Shown in pieces: positions 1 through 10,767 of a stretch of DNA of 64,000 bases. The stretch comes from Mixophyes australis (Eukaryota > Chordata > Amphibia > Anura > Limnodynastidae), in the NCBI GenBank assembly GCA_036250195.1, contig JAVHZZ010000006.1:70842940-70906939 (forward strand), read 5' to 3'. Made by a program: the position numbers and the translations under genes. The notes beneath the pieces are model-generated. The model was given only the letters and a program-made list of their open reading frames with translations. It searched no databases and had not been told where the DNA came from. Position 1 is the first letter of the stretch. The number at the start of each line of letters is the position of its first letter.

Positions 1-2817
1 ACACAATACCTGGATTTACTATTCTAACAAGTAATTTGTTGTCCTATATATTATAAAAGCAGACACCAGCAACTGCCCAATCAGAAGTAGCTTATTTGAA
101 ATCTGCATGTAAAAGTTCTGCTTTTTCACTTGTTTAACTATAAACTCGTGTGTAAGTTTAATTCTATTTCTTTTATTCAAAACATTATCTTTTGGCTTCA
201 GTAATGTTATCTACCAAAATAATAGAAAAGATCATCATAAAATAATATCGCAGTTAACAATATAAAGAATTATACCTTGATAGTTTTTGCAATAAACAGC
301 TTAACCTTTAACTTTGCAAGTAGATGTGAAGTACGGAATTTGCTGATCTGTAATTCTGAATGAGATGCTGCCCTTTGAGTTAATGATTAGCAAGTAGTGT
401 TTTTCTATGCTCCCTGCGTAATGAAGATTCAGGTTTGTTGGGTGAGATGTTTTAAAAGGGAAAATAGTGTGATCCATGAAACATGTTTAAATTGGGAATT
501 AAAGCTGCACTACTGTAAAGTTTTACTATCATGGTCCTCTGTTCTTCTTTCTGCCTTACCAAAAGCTGGGGTTTGAATGGGAGGGCCCGTTAAAAGCTTT
601 AGGCAAGAGACTGGCTACTCCTGGTGATAGCATCAGTTGGGAGTCACTGGCTAAGAACACAGGAATACATTAAGTTGCAAAGGAAGGGGGTATAATTTAA
701 TATAGCAATGGAAGATACTGCGAGATTAAAACACATTCTTTTTATTTCTGTAATCGACTGTACGGTTTAGTATATTCTTTACCAACCCAGATATTATTTA
801 AATTTATTGCAAGAGCTGTAACTAACCAATGTGTAAAAATGTCCCCATGCCTCAAAGGATACCCCAGTGTGCCTAAACCACACGATTGAAATGTAATAAC
901 ATTAATAATAGGGGTTGAAGGTAAGGTGGTGTATGCATTAGCCCAAATTGATAGACCACTAGGACACATTTAGGTATTTTGTGGATTGATCCAGTCTGCT
1001 GCCAGAGCATACAAAAGGTGGCTATGCACGCCTAGTATTAATAGCTCTGATACTGACATATGTGGCCTACAATGATAGACCTACCCTAATATCCAGGTGA
1101 CTATCTGCTAGTGTGCTTGGTCTTCATCCGCCACAGTCAACACGCCCCCATTTCAATGGCCACATTTGTCCAAATAGAAATAGATGAAATTAGATTTATT
1201 TGGGTCAAGAAACAGGACTAAGCCAAGTACCATGAACAGAACATTGTTTATTAAATCTTATTTTTACTTCATTTTATATAATGTACTGATATAATTTAAC
1301 ATAGGTGTAGTTAACTTAGATATATCTCTAATTGATATTTTTAAATTGAATTTCAGAAATCTTCCTGGTAGCAGGTTCTAAACAGTGACATCTTCAGCCA
1401 AAGCATCTTTTCTTTGCTTATTATTATCATCATCTGTTTATTTGTTTTAGTTCTGCACTGAGTTAAGTGCCATTATATATAGATTTGTTGTATTTTCTTT
1501 TTCAAATAAAATAAACTTGGAGACTGTGAACCATTTGTAACAGATTCCCTTTTAATGTGAACAACAAATTTCCAAGTTACATATTGAGACTGGCTTACTG
1601 CTTTAACCAGACCATGCCCATTGCACATATACAGCCCTAAGGCACAGGCAGATGACACCCATACAATGCAAGTGGAAAAGAACAGATTTGTAAAATTCTG
1701 CAGGATCAAGTAAACATAAACCATTACAAACTATTCTCACATTATTTATTCATTTTGGAATGTGAGAAAAGAAAATATTACAATGCAAAATGTATCTAGG
1801 AATTATAATGTATCTTTGACATATTAAACACTAAAGTGGTGGTTAGGACCAATAAAGTACTAGTTGGTTTTTGCAGAACACCCATTGTCCCATTACAATT
1901 TAAATTTTATAGATATAAGTGCATACCTATTTGTTTCATATGCTGCTTAAGACTTAAGTTGTGATCAAGGCGGGGCATATTTTCCAAACTTCCTCTCTGT
2001 TATACTATTGAAAGACACTGCTACTAGCCTCTGTCAGCCAGCTTCTGCAGAAAATTGCTAAATACAGAAAGCAAAAGCTTACAAGCCCCAGCACAGCAGA
2101 TTTAAATAAATTGTCAAACGTCTCAAGCTCTTTCGCGATAGGGTAGCTTTTGCATATACATTTGAATGTTCTTAGTATTTTAGGTTTTACTGGTCCTTTA
2201 ATGTCATTTACCATAATGGTAAAGGTGCTATCTTGCCATTTTGTACGTTGATCTATTCACCAAATATGACTTGCTGGATGTTATATCTAAAATGTTATGA
2301 AGTTGGAATCAATTGGCTAAACCTATGTTGTGACCTTTGTTAAATAAATGTTTGCACAGCCTTCTACAATTTTTTTTATACTATAGCCTAGTTGTTAATT
2401 TATATTAAACAAAGCAACTTTAATCACATAACATGTTCTAGAGTTGAACTTGGGGCAAATAACTATGATACTTTCCACATGTGCACTGGCTTTTTCCTCA
2501 TTGAAAAACATGTCGCACTGCTTTAGATGGGTTGGCTAAATAGTGTTTCTAACAAGTTTCTTCAGAGTGTATGCAGTCTTTTACCGCATCATATGTACAT
2601 TTTCAGCAGGTGAGAAATCATTAGCACGAATATTTAGTGAAGAAAGGCAGACGTATCTATAGAAATGTTGTTTAATATCCAATTGTGCTGATCATAGTGC
2701 TATTGCACTGCTCACCCTTGATTAGAAGCAGACACTTGCAAATATAATTTGCGTTAGTGGGTTAGATTGGCCTTTTGATTCGCCTGGGTCTGAAATCCTT
2801 TACGATACTGCATAGCT
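1..2817. other. AT-rich non-coding sequence
   Basis: No convincing exon, RNA gene or complete repeat is seen. Open frames are short and lack recognisable protein features. Near 2186-2203 the minus strand begins TTAAAGGACCAGTAAAACC, resembling the ends of T2/Kolobok-type amphibian elements, but I could not find a matching opposite end. Probably intron or intergenic DNA. Confidence 0.5.
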
Positions 2818-2819
2818 AC

Positions 2820-3078
2820 TTAAAGGACAACGCAACCCCAGAATTGAAACTTCAGTTATGAACAGTAAAGGTAAAATACATTACCTCCCATATAGAGGTT
2901 GAATCAGATGCCAGGTTAATGCTCAGTAATGTGTTACTTTATAACGGAGCGCTGCAACTCTTCCAATATATTTAATACAGTTTCCTGATGGAGTCTAATA
3001 CAGATCAAAAATATGTGGCTGAGTTGCTTTGTGAATTGGTTGATCCTTACACAGGAGTAGGCCCAGTGATGTCACTGT
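2820..3078 (+). repeat. Possible Kolobok/T2-like element fragment (one end only)
   Basis: The stretch opens with ttaaaggacaacgcaacccc, which resembles the TTAA-flanked termini of amphibian T2/Kolobok elements. No matching inverted terminus was found on the other side, and a fold-back element follows at 3079. Family assignment rests on resemblance of one end and is weak. Confidence 0.3.
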
Positions 3079-3245
3079 GGGGTATATTTACTAAACTGTA
3101 AAACTGGAGAGCTTTCCTATAACAACCAATCAGATTCTAGCTGTCATTTTTTGTATAATGCACTAAACATGATAGCTAGTATCTGGTTGCTATAGGCAAC
3201 ATCTTGACTTTTTTTTTTTAAACCTCCAGTTTAGTAAATATACCC
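3079..3245. repeat. Fold-back MITE, 'ggggtatatttactaaactg' family, copy 1
   Basis: Inverted arms begin ggggtatatttactaaactg on the left and end ttagtaaatataccc on the right. Internal arms 'caaccaatcagattctagct' and 'atctggttgctataggcaac' also pair in part. Related copies lie at 7964, 17119 and 26898. The superfamily is not clear from the ends. Confidence 0.75.
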
Positions 3246-4317
3246 TTGTGTTTTTTGGCAAAGCAGGTCTGCCTAGTTGTCAATCACTGCATCTCTGTTT
3301 AGTTAGAGACTATGGAGGACACTTAATTCTGCACAATCAAGTGACTTCTTATATATTTAGTTTCATATTAACTATATATTGTAGCTTTACTTGCTCTATT
3401 GCTTACCAAACTTTATCAGTGCGCCTCCCTCTCAGAACCAAATGAGCAAGCAGGACCTGCAATGATCATCTCTTTATAGAAGTTTTATACACAATATTAT
3501 TTTACAAAACATTACATACAGTGAATTAAAAATGCAGGTTTGGGTTACAACACAGGTTTCTTTTCTTTCTTTGGTCCTTATCCCCCATGCATACAAGCTT
3601 TTTTTACCTATGAAAGATGTTTGAACAATACTAAGACACCTTTAGGCTATTTGCCAGCACGGACTGGGTGAAGAGTGTACCTGAAATTACCCAGCAGTCA
3701 CTCCTCAACCAAGACTGCATTCACTGGGCTACCATTCAGCCTATTGCCCAACATGGATGTGGGAAAGTGTTATTACACCCAGGCAAATATTTGAACGAAG
3801 TTCATGTAACACAAACCTTTGTCAACAGCGCTATAGTACTTTTTAAATGAAAAGGTTAACAATTGTGCTGTACAATTAGTTAAATAATGCACACATTGAA
3901 AAATATTTTACAACTACCGGTCTTCCTATCTGCTTCGAGCACAGTGCGTTGTTCATATGACTCCTCTCCCTTTGCTGCTGGCAAGGCACTAGTTATACTT
4001 TTACTGTCACCCCGCTTTCAATGAAAAAATGAGCCGCAGGTGTAGCCATGTTGAAAGAAGATGATTGCAGGTCCTCGCTGTCCTTCGCTATAGCCTCTTA
4101 TTCTTGATCAGTCCAGAATGAGACATAAGCTCCTAGCTATCCCTGTTTTTAAGCTTCCGCAATCTTTATGGCTGAATCTACTAGGGTCACCATGCCTTCT
4201 CTTTCTACTCTCATTTCCACTCTTGTGGTCTCTGGGTACAAGGCACACTTTCCTTCTTCTGCCTTCTTGATCTTGTATCCTGTTGGCTGTACCCAGGCGC
4301 TGTTCCCCCTAATTTTA

Positions 4318-4318
<1 letters not shown>
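3246..4318. other. Non-coding sequence without recognised features
   Basis: AT-rich sequence with only short chance open frames. I see no splice-bounded exon, RNA gene or complete mobile element. It ends at a compound microsatellite. Confidence 0.5.
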
Positions 4319-4388
<70 letters not shown>

Positions 4389-4430
4389 TCACTCACTCAC
4401 TCACTCACTCACTCACTCACTCACTCACTC
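4319..4430. repeat. Compound microsatellite (AC)n then (TCAC)n
   Basis: About 33 AC dinucleotides (4319-4384) run directly into about 11 tetranucleotides of the TCAC phase (4385-4430). The tetranucleotide probably arose from the dinucleotide by point change and expansion. Open frames across it are artefacts of the repeat. Confidence 0.97.
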
Positions 4431-5010
4431 TCTCCTTCATGGATTATCTGGTTGTTGCTTTCTGCAGATTGCAAAGCTTAGGTTGACTGGCACTTCTGGT
4501 AGCATCTGCGTGGCTCTCAAGATGCAGCTTCAGTGCCTATGGTGGCCAGATAGCTGGAGCAGACTGCATCTGTAACCGTCATTGCAGAATCAGGCTACAG
4601 CTCTTTCAGTAACATGGTACCTGATACACACACAGATTCACAGTGTATGTATATATAATATACATTTATTACACACATACCTTGAACATGGGCATAACTG
4701 GGGAATATAAAGGAGTAAAAAAATATTTACCATGGGCAAGGAGGCGCAGCAATGGCAGGGTTAATCCCTCGTCTCTCCACAACAAGTCACTTATACTAAT
4801 AAACTATATGGTGTTATGGTTTTCTTTACTGGTCATTTTAGTTTAAGTCATATCCAAACAAGCTTGGGTTGACTGATGGGAAAATGTTACAATCTGGACA
4901 TGTCAAGCTAGGGTTTATGTGTGAGGTTTTGTACTGTATGTATCTATGTACAGTCAAGTCAAGCTTGAAGCACATACACCACTTAAAACAAACAATAATA
5001 TTAATAAACA

Positions 5011-5024
5011 ACCCCCCCCCCCCC
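5011..5024. repeat. Poly-C homopolymer
   Basis: A run of about 14 C residues, next to 'attaac'. Such runs are prone to length error in sequencing, so the exact count is uncertain. Confidence 0.85.
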
Positions 5025-5304
5025 ATTAACTTGATTGTATTTCTAACCGTATTCAAATATAAGTGGATGTCAATATGTTTCCATTTGAATCTAAATAGAA
5101 GGGTACACTCTGGCTAAACGCTACTGGTCATATGTAGCCAGACAGAACAGTGCAGGCTATGCACAAGCATATGTGCAATATAAAGTCCCATTATAAAATA
5201 AATATTAAACTCTTAATACTATGATAATTAATAAAAATATTTGTAGAAGAAAAATTATAAATCAGGATATTCTTAATGCATTCTGTATACACAGTGCATT
5301 TTTA

Positions 5305-5469
5305 GGGGCATATTCAATTCCGATTCGCGGCTGCAATTCCGTGCGGCTGCGCATATAAAGCGGCATTCCGGTAACGCAATATCGCGGATTTCAGGGTGCG
5401 CACAGAAATCTACGATGTTGCCATACCGGGACCCGTGCGGCCGCGCGTAATCGGAATTGAATATGCCCC
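5305..5469. mobile_element. PIF/Harbinger-like MITE with TTA target duplication
   Basis: Terminal inverted repeats start ggggcatattcaattccgat and end with its complement (atcggaattgaatatgcccc). The element is flanked on both sides by TTA (5302-5304 and 5470-5472), the 3-bp TWA-type duplication of PIF/Harbinger. It is 165 bp, CpG-rich inside compared with its surroundings, and has no coding capacity. Confidence 0.82.
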
Positions 5470-6080
5470 TTATAGTCTATCTTCCTTACATATACAAGTT
5501 CTGTGCTACCTAGTGGCACGCGTTTGCGTAGTCTTTAATACAACGACGACACCATGACAGTCATCACTATCAGTCGGCACTTACACCTGACATGGAGCTG
5601 TTGCAAATCATACATCTTAAAAAAAAAAAAAGCATGTACTTTCGTGAGACCTAGGATTTGAATCAGGCGGATACGCGTTTGCATGTCCTTACTATACATT
5701 GCCTATGTTCAGCTGCCCATTGCCTCCCCGTCATTCACATTCATTAGCGCAAGGTTCGTTCTGAGCATGTGTAGGGCTATTTCACGCAAGATACGGCACG
5801 CAAAGGAACTTTCTTCCAAAGATGAGCCAGGCCCTTAGTGTGGAAAACATTGAAATTCATAAAGAAACTTCACATAGATTCTAAATATAGTAACATTGGG
5901 GGCTGGGGTGCAATAAAAATTGCAGTGAATGTATAAATAAAGCATTTGAGGTTCTGAGAAAAAATTAACTGAAATGAAAATAAGTGAAGTTTAACAAATA
6001 TTTTAATTTAAAGCAAGTTAATGAAACATAGGCAAAACTTAAATGAAGCTATGGTAGTATATTTACCTTTGCACCTGAGT
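5470..6080. other. Non-coding sequence, possibly an old repeat at 5500-5840
   Basis: The part from 5515 to 5840 has more CpG and higher GC than its flanks, as older transposons in this genome do. I could not define its ends or family. No coding feature is supported. Confidence 0.35.
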
Positions 6081-6084
6081 TGTG

Positions 6085-6450
6085 TACACTGTCTCTCTTT
6101 CCTGGGTGTATACACAGTGTGCCTTTCTGCTGTGATTGTGAGGTGTTCATGTGGCTAGCTGGATGCATGTCCTTGTGTACTCTGTCCTGTGAGGATGTGC
6201 AGCGTATATTCCTCTTGTGTTTATGTAATGTGTCTACCAGTCCTGTGAGTAGTAACAGTGTATGTCTATGTTGTGTGTACATTGTGTATGTGGATCTGTT
6301 CTACTTGGATGTACAGTGTATGTGTCTCTCTGTCCTGCGAGGATGTGCAGTATATGTCTCTGGTGTGTTCAGTGTCTCTGTGTGTGTGTGTGTGTATGTT
6401 TTCTTTTTTCCTAGGTGTATGTACAGTGTATTTGTCACTGTACTGAGTGT
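6085..6450. repeat. Degenerate tandem repeat (about 35-45 bp unit)
   Basis: Phrases such as 'ctgtcctgtgaggatgtgca', 'acagtgtatgtgtctctctg' and 'ggtgtatgtacagtgtat' recur in the same order with substitutions and variable spacing. This indicates an old minisatellite. A (TG)n run lies at 6381-6396. The open frames here are low-complexity by-products. Confidence 0.65.
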
Positions 6451-7156
6451 GGAGTTGATATGTCTCTTCTAAGTTGATATGTTGTTACGGGACACTTTAA
6501 CAACTGGCCCTCCATCCCATTGCACTAAAAACTCCTTCACCAAAAAGTTGGATAGCACTGATCTAGACAAACTACCTTTTAAAGCAATAAAGTGTTATTT
6601 TTATGAACGTTAGGCAAACAACTAATTTGATCAAGGTTTATTAATATTAAATTGATATTTGGTCTATCTAAACATATAAAACAAATACATATTTGTCCTG
6701 ACAGCTTTCACTTTCAAAGTGATGGATTTTTGGTCAGAGTGTAGATATCATCGATCCAGCTAGGAAGATATACTATTTCAGAGTATTCACATGCACATAT
6801 GACAAAGATGCAACACCACAGACATTTGTATTTTGGTTTTTTTTTAAACCACAAATTTACTACCTGAAGCATGAAGCGTTTTTTTTTCCCCAATGTTCTA
6901 TCACTCAGTTTTCCATTTTCAAAATCGAGCTGTATTGCATGCACATTTAGATCACTGCCACTGGGAAAAAAACCTGAGAAGGAACAGTGTAGAAGCCTGT
7001 CACCAGCTTTCCTTTCATCTTTCGTGTTTCAGTTTCTATATGGTATGAGTTTAAGCCTGCTGTGGAGAAAAGAAATGTTTGTTCTTAAGCATAACAAACC
7101 TAATTATTTTGCTACATTATAATATTGTGCTACACTCAGGGAATTAAAAAGATATG

Positions 7157-7335
7157 GGGGTAAATGTATGAACATGCAGGTTCTTCAACACCCACGTGTT
7201 CGGCGATTAAATTTCAAGCGGCGCTGCATTGTAAAGGGAAGTTTCCCTTTCCAATGCAGCGCCGCTTGAAATTTAATCGCCGAACACGCTGAACACGTGG
7301 GTGTTGAAGAACCCGCACGTTCATACATTTACCCC
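7157..7335. mobile_element. Long near-perfect palindromic MITE
   Basis: The arms begin ggggtaaatgtatgaac and end gttcatacatttacccc. They pair almost without gaps up to a centre at about 7246 (gggaagtttccct), giving arms of about 85 bp, with a short extra segment on the right arm near 7289. ATG occurs on both sides (7154-7156 and 7336-7338) and may be the target duplication. No protein is encoded. Confidence 0.8.
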
Positions 7336-7963
7336 ATGATCTATATTGGAAAGGTTAGGCAGCTTCGTAATAAGGCCGTCATACAGAAGTAAGCAAGAAG
7401 AAGGATGTGGCAGGAATGATAACTACATTTACTGTGATCACAGGTTGAGCATTCAACAGCTAACACAGTAGCATGCACCATTTCCCTGTATAGTACGAAG
7501 ACAACCTAAACTATGGCATCTCTACTGAGTAGTTTGTACTACTACATCCATCATGGTGACTGCACACTTCATATTCATGCTGTTTATATTTATGGAATGA
7601 TGAGGCTGAACAATGACAGCTTGTGATTTTCCAGTAAACAGCAGGGATTCTGGCGGAGGGATCCCTGAGTCAACTCTATAGTAGTTCCTTTGGCATATTG
7701 GCTACTATCACATCAAGATTACACAGAATGCAAGATCCATTAAAATGGACCTGTTCCTTATACAACATGAAGACAACCAATATAAGGTCTTCACCCATAT
7801 ATAGCTTGTGAATTCACTAGGACATCACTGAAATGGAAGTCACTAAGGGTGATTTACAAAGCACAAAACCTTCTGATCTACTTTTCCGTTTTTTCTCCTA
7901 AAACACTACTTTGTTTAGCTTGATTTATGGCTTAAATTAATAATAAGAGTAACAGAAGACCAA

Positions 7964-8116
7964 GGGGTATATTTACTAAACTGCAGGTTTGAAAAAGTGG
8001 AGATGTTGCCTATAGCAAGATTCTGGCTATCATTTTGTAGAATGTACTAAATAATGTACTAAATAAATGTACTAAATAAATGTTAACTAGAATCTGATTG
8101 GTTTGTAGTAAATATA
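7964..8116. repeat. Fold-back MITE, 'ggggtatatttactaaactg' family, copy 2, damaged
   Basis: The left end ggggtatatttactaaactg and the inner motif agtggagatgttgcctatag match the other copies. The right arm has lost most of its sequence, going directly from 'aatctgattggttt' to 'gtagtaaatata'. A short tandem expansion of 'aatgtactaaata' (about three copies) lies at 8040-8080. Confidence 0.75.
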
Positions 8117-8873
8117 GTGTGTTTATTATGTGGCTTAGAAATGCACTTGAGCTAGTAGGGGCATCCTATTATCAGCCCGATCTTCAGCACCTCAGAGAGT
8201 ACACAATTGAAATCCTTTTGCAGGAATAATATAAACAAAATTCTGCCCCCCAGGACTGCATGGAGTGCTGCTGTAAATGCGTCCTCTCCACCTGTTTTTC
8301 TCATTTAAATAATCCTGTTCTGCAAAATTAAATCTTATTTCTGCACATCTACGGAAAAGTTGACACACTTATGTGACTAATCTGCACTGAGCAAGTGCCA
8401 CCTAACTTCATAGGCCACTGCAAACGTCTACACTGCTGCATAAAACGCCTTCTTGCCACAAACCTGGGTACTATTTACATGGAGCTGGTATGTTTTCCCT
8501 GTGTCCGTCTCAGCCTTCCCCAATGGGCCAAAAATTCAATTGACCTTCAACTATATTGTGTGCTTGTGATGGGGAAAACGGCAGTTCCACAGGGGCAGAG
8601 ACTGATGTAAATTAAATGTGCTCTGTGATATGTTAATGTTACATAAATAAAAAATAATAATAAAAGCATGTACAATATTGCAAGCAGCTTTTACTTCATG
8701 GCCTATGTATCACTTGCTTCTTAATCCTTTCACTACCAGAGGTACATGCTAGTTTACATATACAGTACTATATAGGAATGGGATCCATTGTTTGGAATGC
8801 TTTGGACTTGGGATTTTCCACATAGAAGTCGTTTTCTTCTTTTGTTTAGAGCACAATGTCTCAAATATAATAA
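8117..8873. other. Non-coding sequence without recognised features
   Basis: No exon, RNA gene or bounded repeat can be supported. A 71-residue chance frame at 8395 has no recognisable protein character. Confidence 0.45.
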
Positions 8874-9084
8874 GGGGGAATTCAAATGGCCGAGTTACTC
8901 GTGAAAGTAACTGATACTGCAGTAATAATGTGCATTATTACCGTTAGTACGGTAATTTCGATGCTAATTTTTGCTCTCAACTCAGAGTCACGAGTAGAAA
9001 TCTACGTTAAAATTACCGTACCAACTGTAATTGTGCGCGGGCCGCGTTACTTTCACAAGTAACGCAGCCAATTGAATTCCCCCC
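8874..9084. mobile_element. PIF/Harbinger-like MITE with TAA target duplication
   Basis: The left end is gggggaattcaaatggc and the right end is the imperfect complement gccaattgaattcccccc. TAA flanks both ends (8871-8873 and 9085-9087), fitting PIF/Harbinger. Inner arms 'gttactcgtgaaagtaac' and 'gttactttcacaagtaac' also pair. It is non-coding. Confidence 0.8.
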
Positions 9085-9561
9085 TAAATGTCCATTTTTT
9101 TCTCAATTGACCTGGCATTCTCATTCTCATTAAAAATGGCTGGAGGTGATCGTATCATTACATAATGACCAAGGAAGAGCAATTATTCCCTTTTTTTTTT
9201 TTTGTTTATTTTTTTTATTTCTTTCCATTTTCTGAACTTTCTAGATAAGTTTCCAGATAAGAGATCACATTCTCTAGTTTCCTTTGGCTCTATTACAAAA
9301 TTTGCTTTGTAATTCTGTATCTTCTGTTTGATTTTGTTGACGAATTCCTACAAACTTAACCAATGGTAGTTTATTTTACCATATGTGCTTTAAAGTTAAA
9401 GTGTTTCAAATACACTGAAAAATAATCTTAAAACGTCTCATTATTAGCTTGTACAGGAAATAATAAAAAAATGCTCATCATAGATGGATAGAAGATAACA
9501 CATTCTAGCAAGGATTAGGTGCTATGCTTCTTAAATGCGACTTAAGAAAAATGGCAACTAA

Positions 9562-10185
9562 GGGGCACATTTATCATTCATCGGCAGAAGTGAGAAATAG
9601 TTATTAATCCTTATCGCATGGATAAGGATTGATCTATTTCTCAAATTTATTAAAAATGGAACACAGAAACAGCAGTTCCGAAAAACTGCTGTTTCTGTGA
9701 TAAAAAAAATCACACTTACCCCCCTCTTCGGGACGCGCTGTCTCTAGGATCTCCTCCACGTCATCTTCATTCCTCTTCTTCTTTCCATTGCGCATGTGCA
9801 GTTCCACAAAGATCCCGGTCTGTCTGCAATTCTGCGAGCGGGGAGTGACAGGGAGGGATCATGTGATCCCTCCACACATGCACTGTCCAGCTCTGCTCTT
9901 CGGAGCAGAGCTGACAGCATTGGGTTATTTCATTTCTGATAATGTACGCCAGCTTCAGCTTCAAGACAAGTTTCCGAAAAAAATGTTTTTTCGTAACTTG
10001 TTAGTTTGCATCTGGGAGCAGTCACCGTACTGTTGAATGGTGACTGCTCCCAAAAACGAAGAGGAGTGCAAAGCAGCAGATATCCATGATATCTGCTGCG
10101 ATGCACCCTTAATAAATTTGCGGAGGACACGGAGGCACCTTAATTACCAGGTAAAATCACTATCATGCTTTCTTAAATATGCCCC
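9562..10185. mobile_element. Non-autonomous PIF/Harbinger-like element (624 bp) with TAA target duplication
   Basis: The ends are ggggcacatttatc and its imperfect complement cttaaatatgcccc. TAA flanks both sides (9559-9561 and 10186-10188). Inside are several separate short hairpins: 9660-9700 around 'aacagcagtt', 9965-10000 around 'ccgaaaaaaatgttttttcg', and 10013-10052 around 'gggagcagtcaccgt'. Open frames on both strands do not resemble a transposase. Confidence 0.72.
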
Positions 10186-10648
10186 TAAATCATTTCTAAA
10201 CACGTTAAAAAAAAAAAAAAAAAACATTCATATCAAAAGACCCTTTCTACCACTGGAGATAAAACACTTAATCCAACTTGCTTATAAACAAAATGACGGC
10301 CTTGTGCCTTCCACTGTACTGACTTGTTATTAATCTAGTACATTGCTGATTCGTTCAATCAGATGGTGTGCATTACATTTAGTTTCATTGAACAATTAAA
10401 GTCCAACAATCCTACAAGTTTTGTCTATTGTGCATGCACTGAGGATGTCTTTCTGCTATGTCCCGTCGCAATTGTAATGTGTTTAATGAAATTGTAACTT
10501 TTTTTTTTTTCTTTGGCAAAACAGTTGTATTGTAAGCTATGTGACTGTAATGTATAATGATGTGGTTGTACAGAAAAAATAAAATTGATGTTTATGTGGC
10601 CAGCTTAAGTAGTTAAATTAATTACTGTAATGATTATTCTTTTCTCAG

Positions 10649-10767
10649 TACCAACGTTGCAGCTGAAGGAGGAGTTGCTTGATGGAGAAGAATATTCATT
10701 TCTACAAGGAGCTTCTGACCAGGAGAGTAATGGATCTGGCAGCTACTACATCAAACAAGAACCATGA
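10649..10767 (+). CDS. Candidate terminal coding exon of an unidentified gene
   Basis: A pyrimidine-rich tract ending ttctcag (10648) is followed by an open frame of 38 codons to TGA at 10765-10767. The first two bases complete a codon begun upstream. The peptide is acidic and Ser/Gly-rich and ends SGSYYIKQEP. IKQE fits the sumoylation consensus (hydrophobic-K-x-E), common in transcriptional regulators. Codon content differs from the AT-rich surroundings. I cannot name the gene, and no upstream exon is visible in the window. Acceptor, open frame and composition support an exon; identity and expression are inference. Confidence 0.6.

Noticed and set aside
4149..4575. Frames across the AC/TCAC microsatellite
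   Set aside because: Dinucleotide repeats are open in several frames by nature, and the peptides are Thr/His or Val/Cys runs.
6049..6472. Cys-rich 130-codon frame
   Set aside because: It follows a degenerate TGT/GTA-rich tandem repeat, and the Cys and Val content is a product of the repeat.
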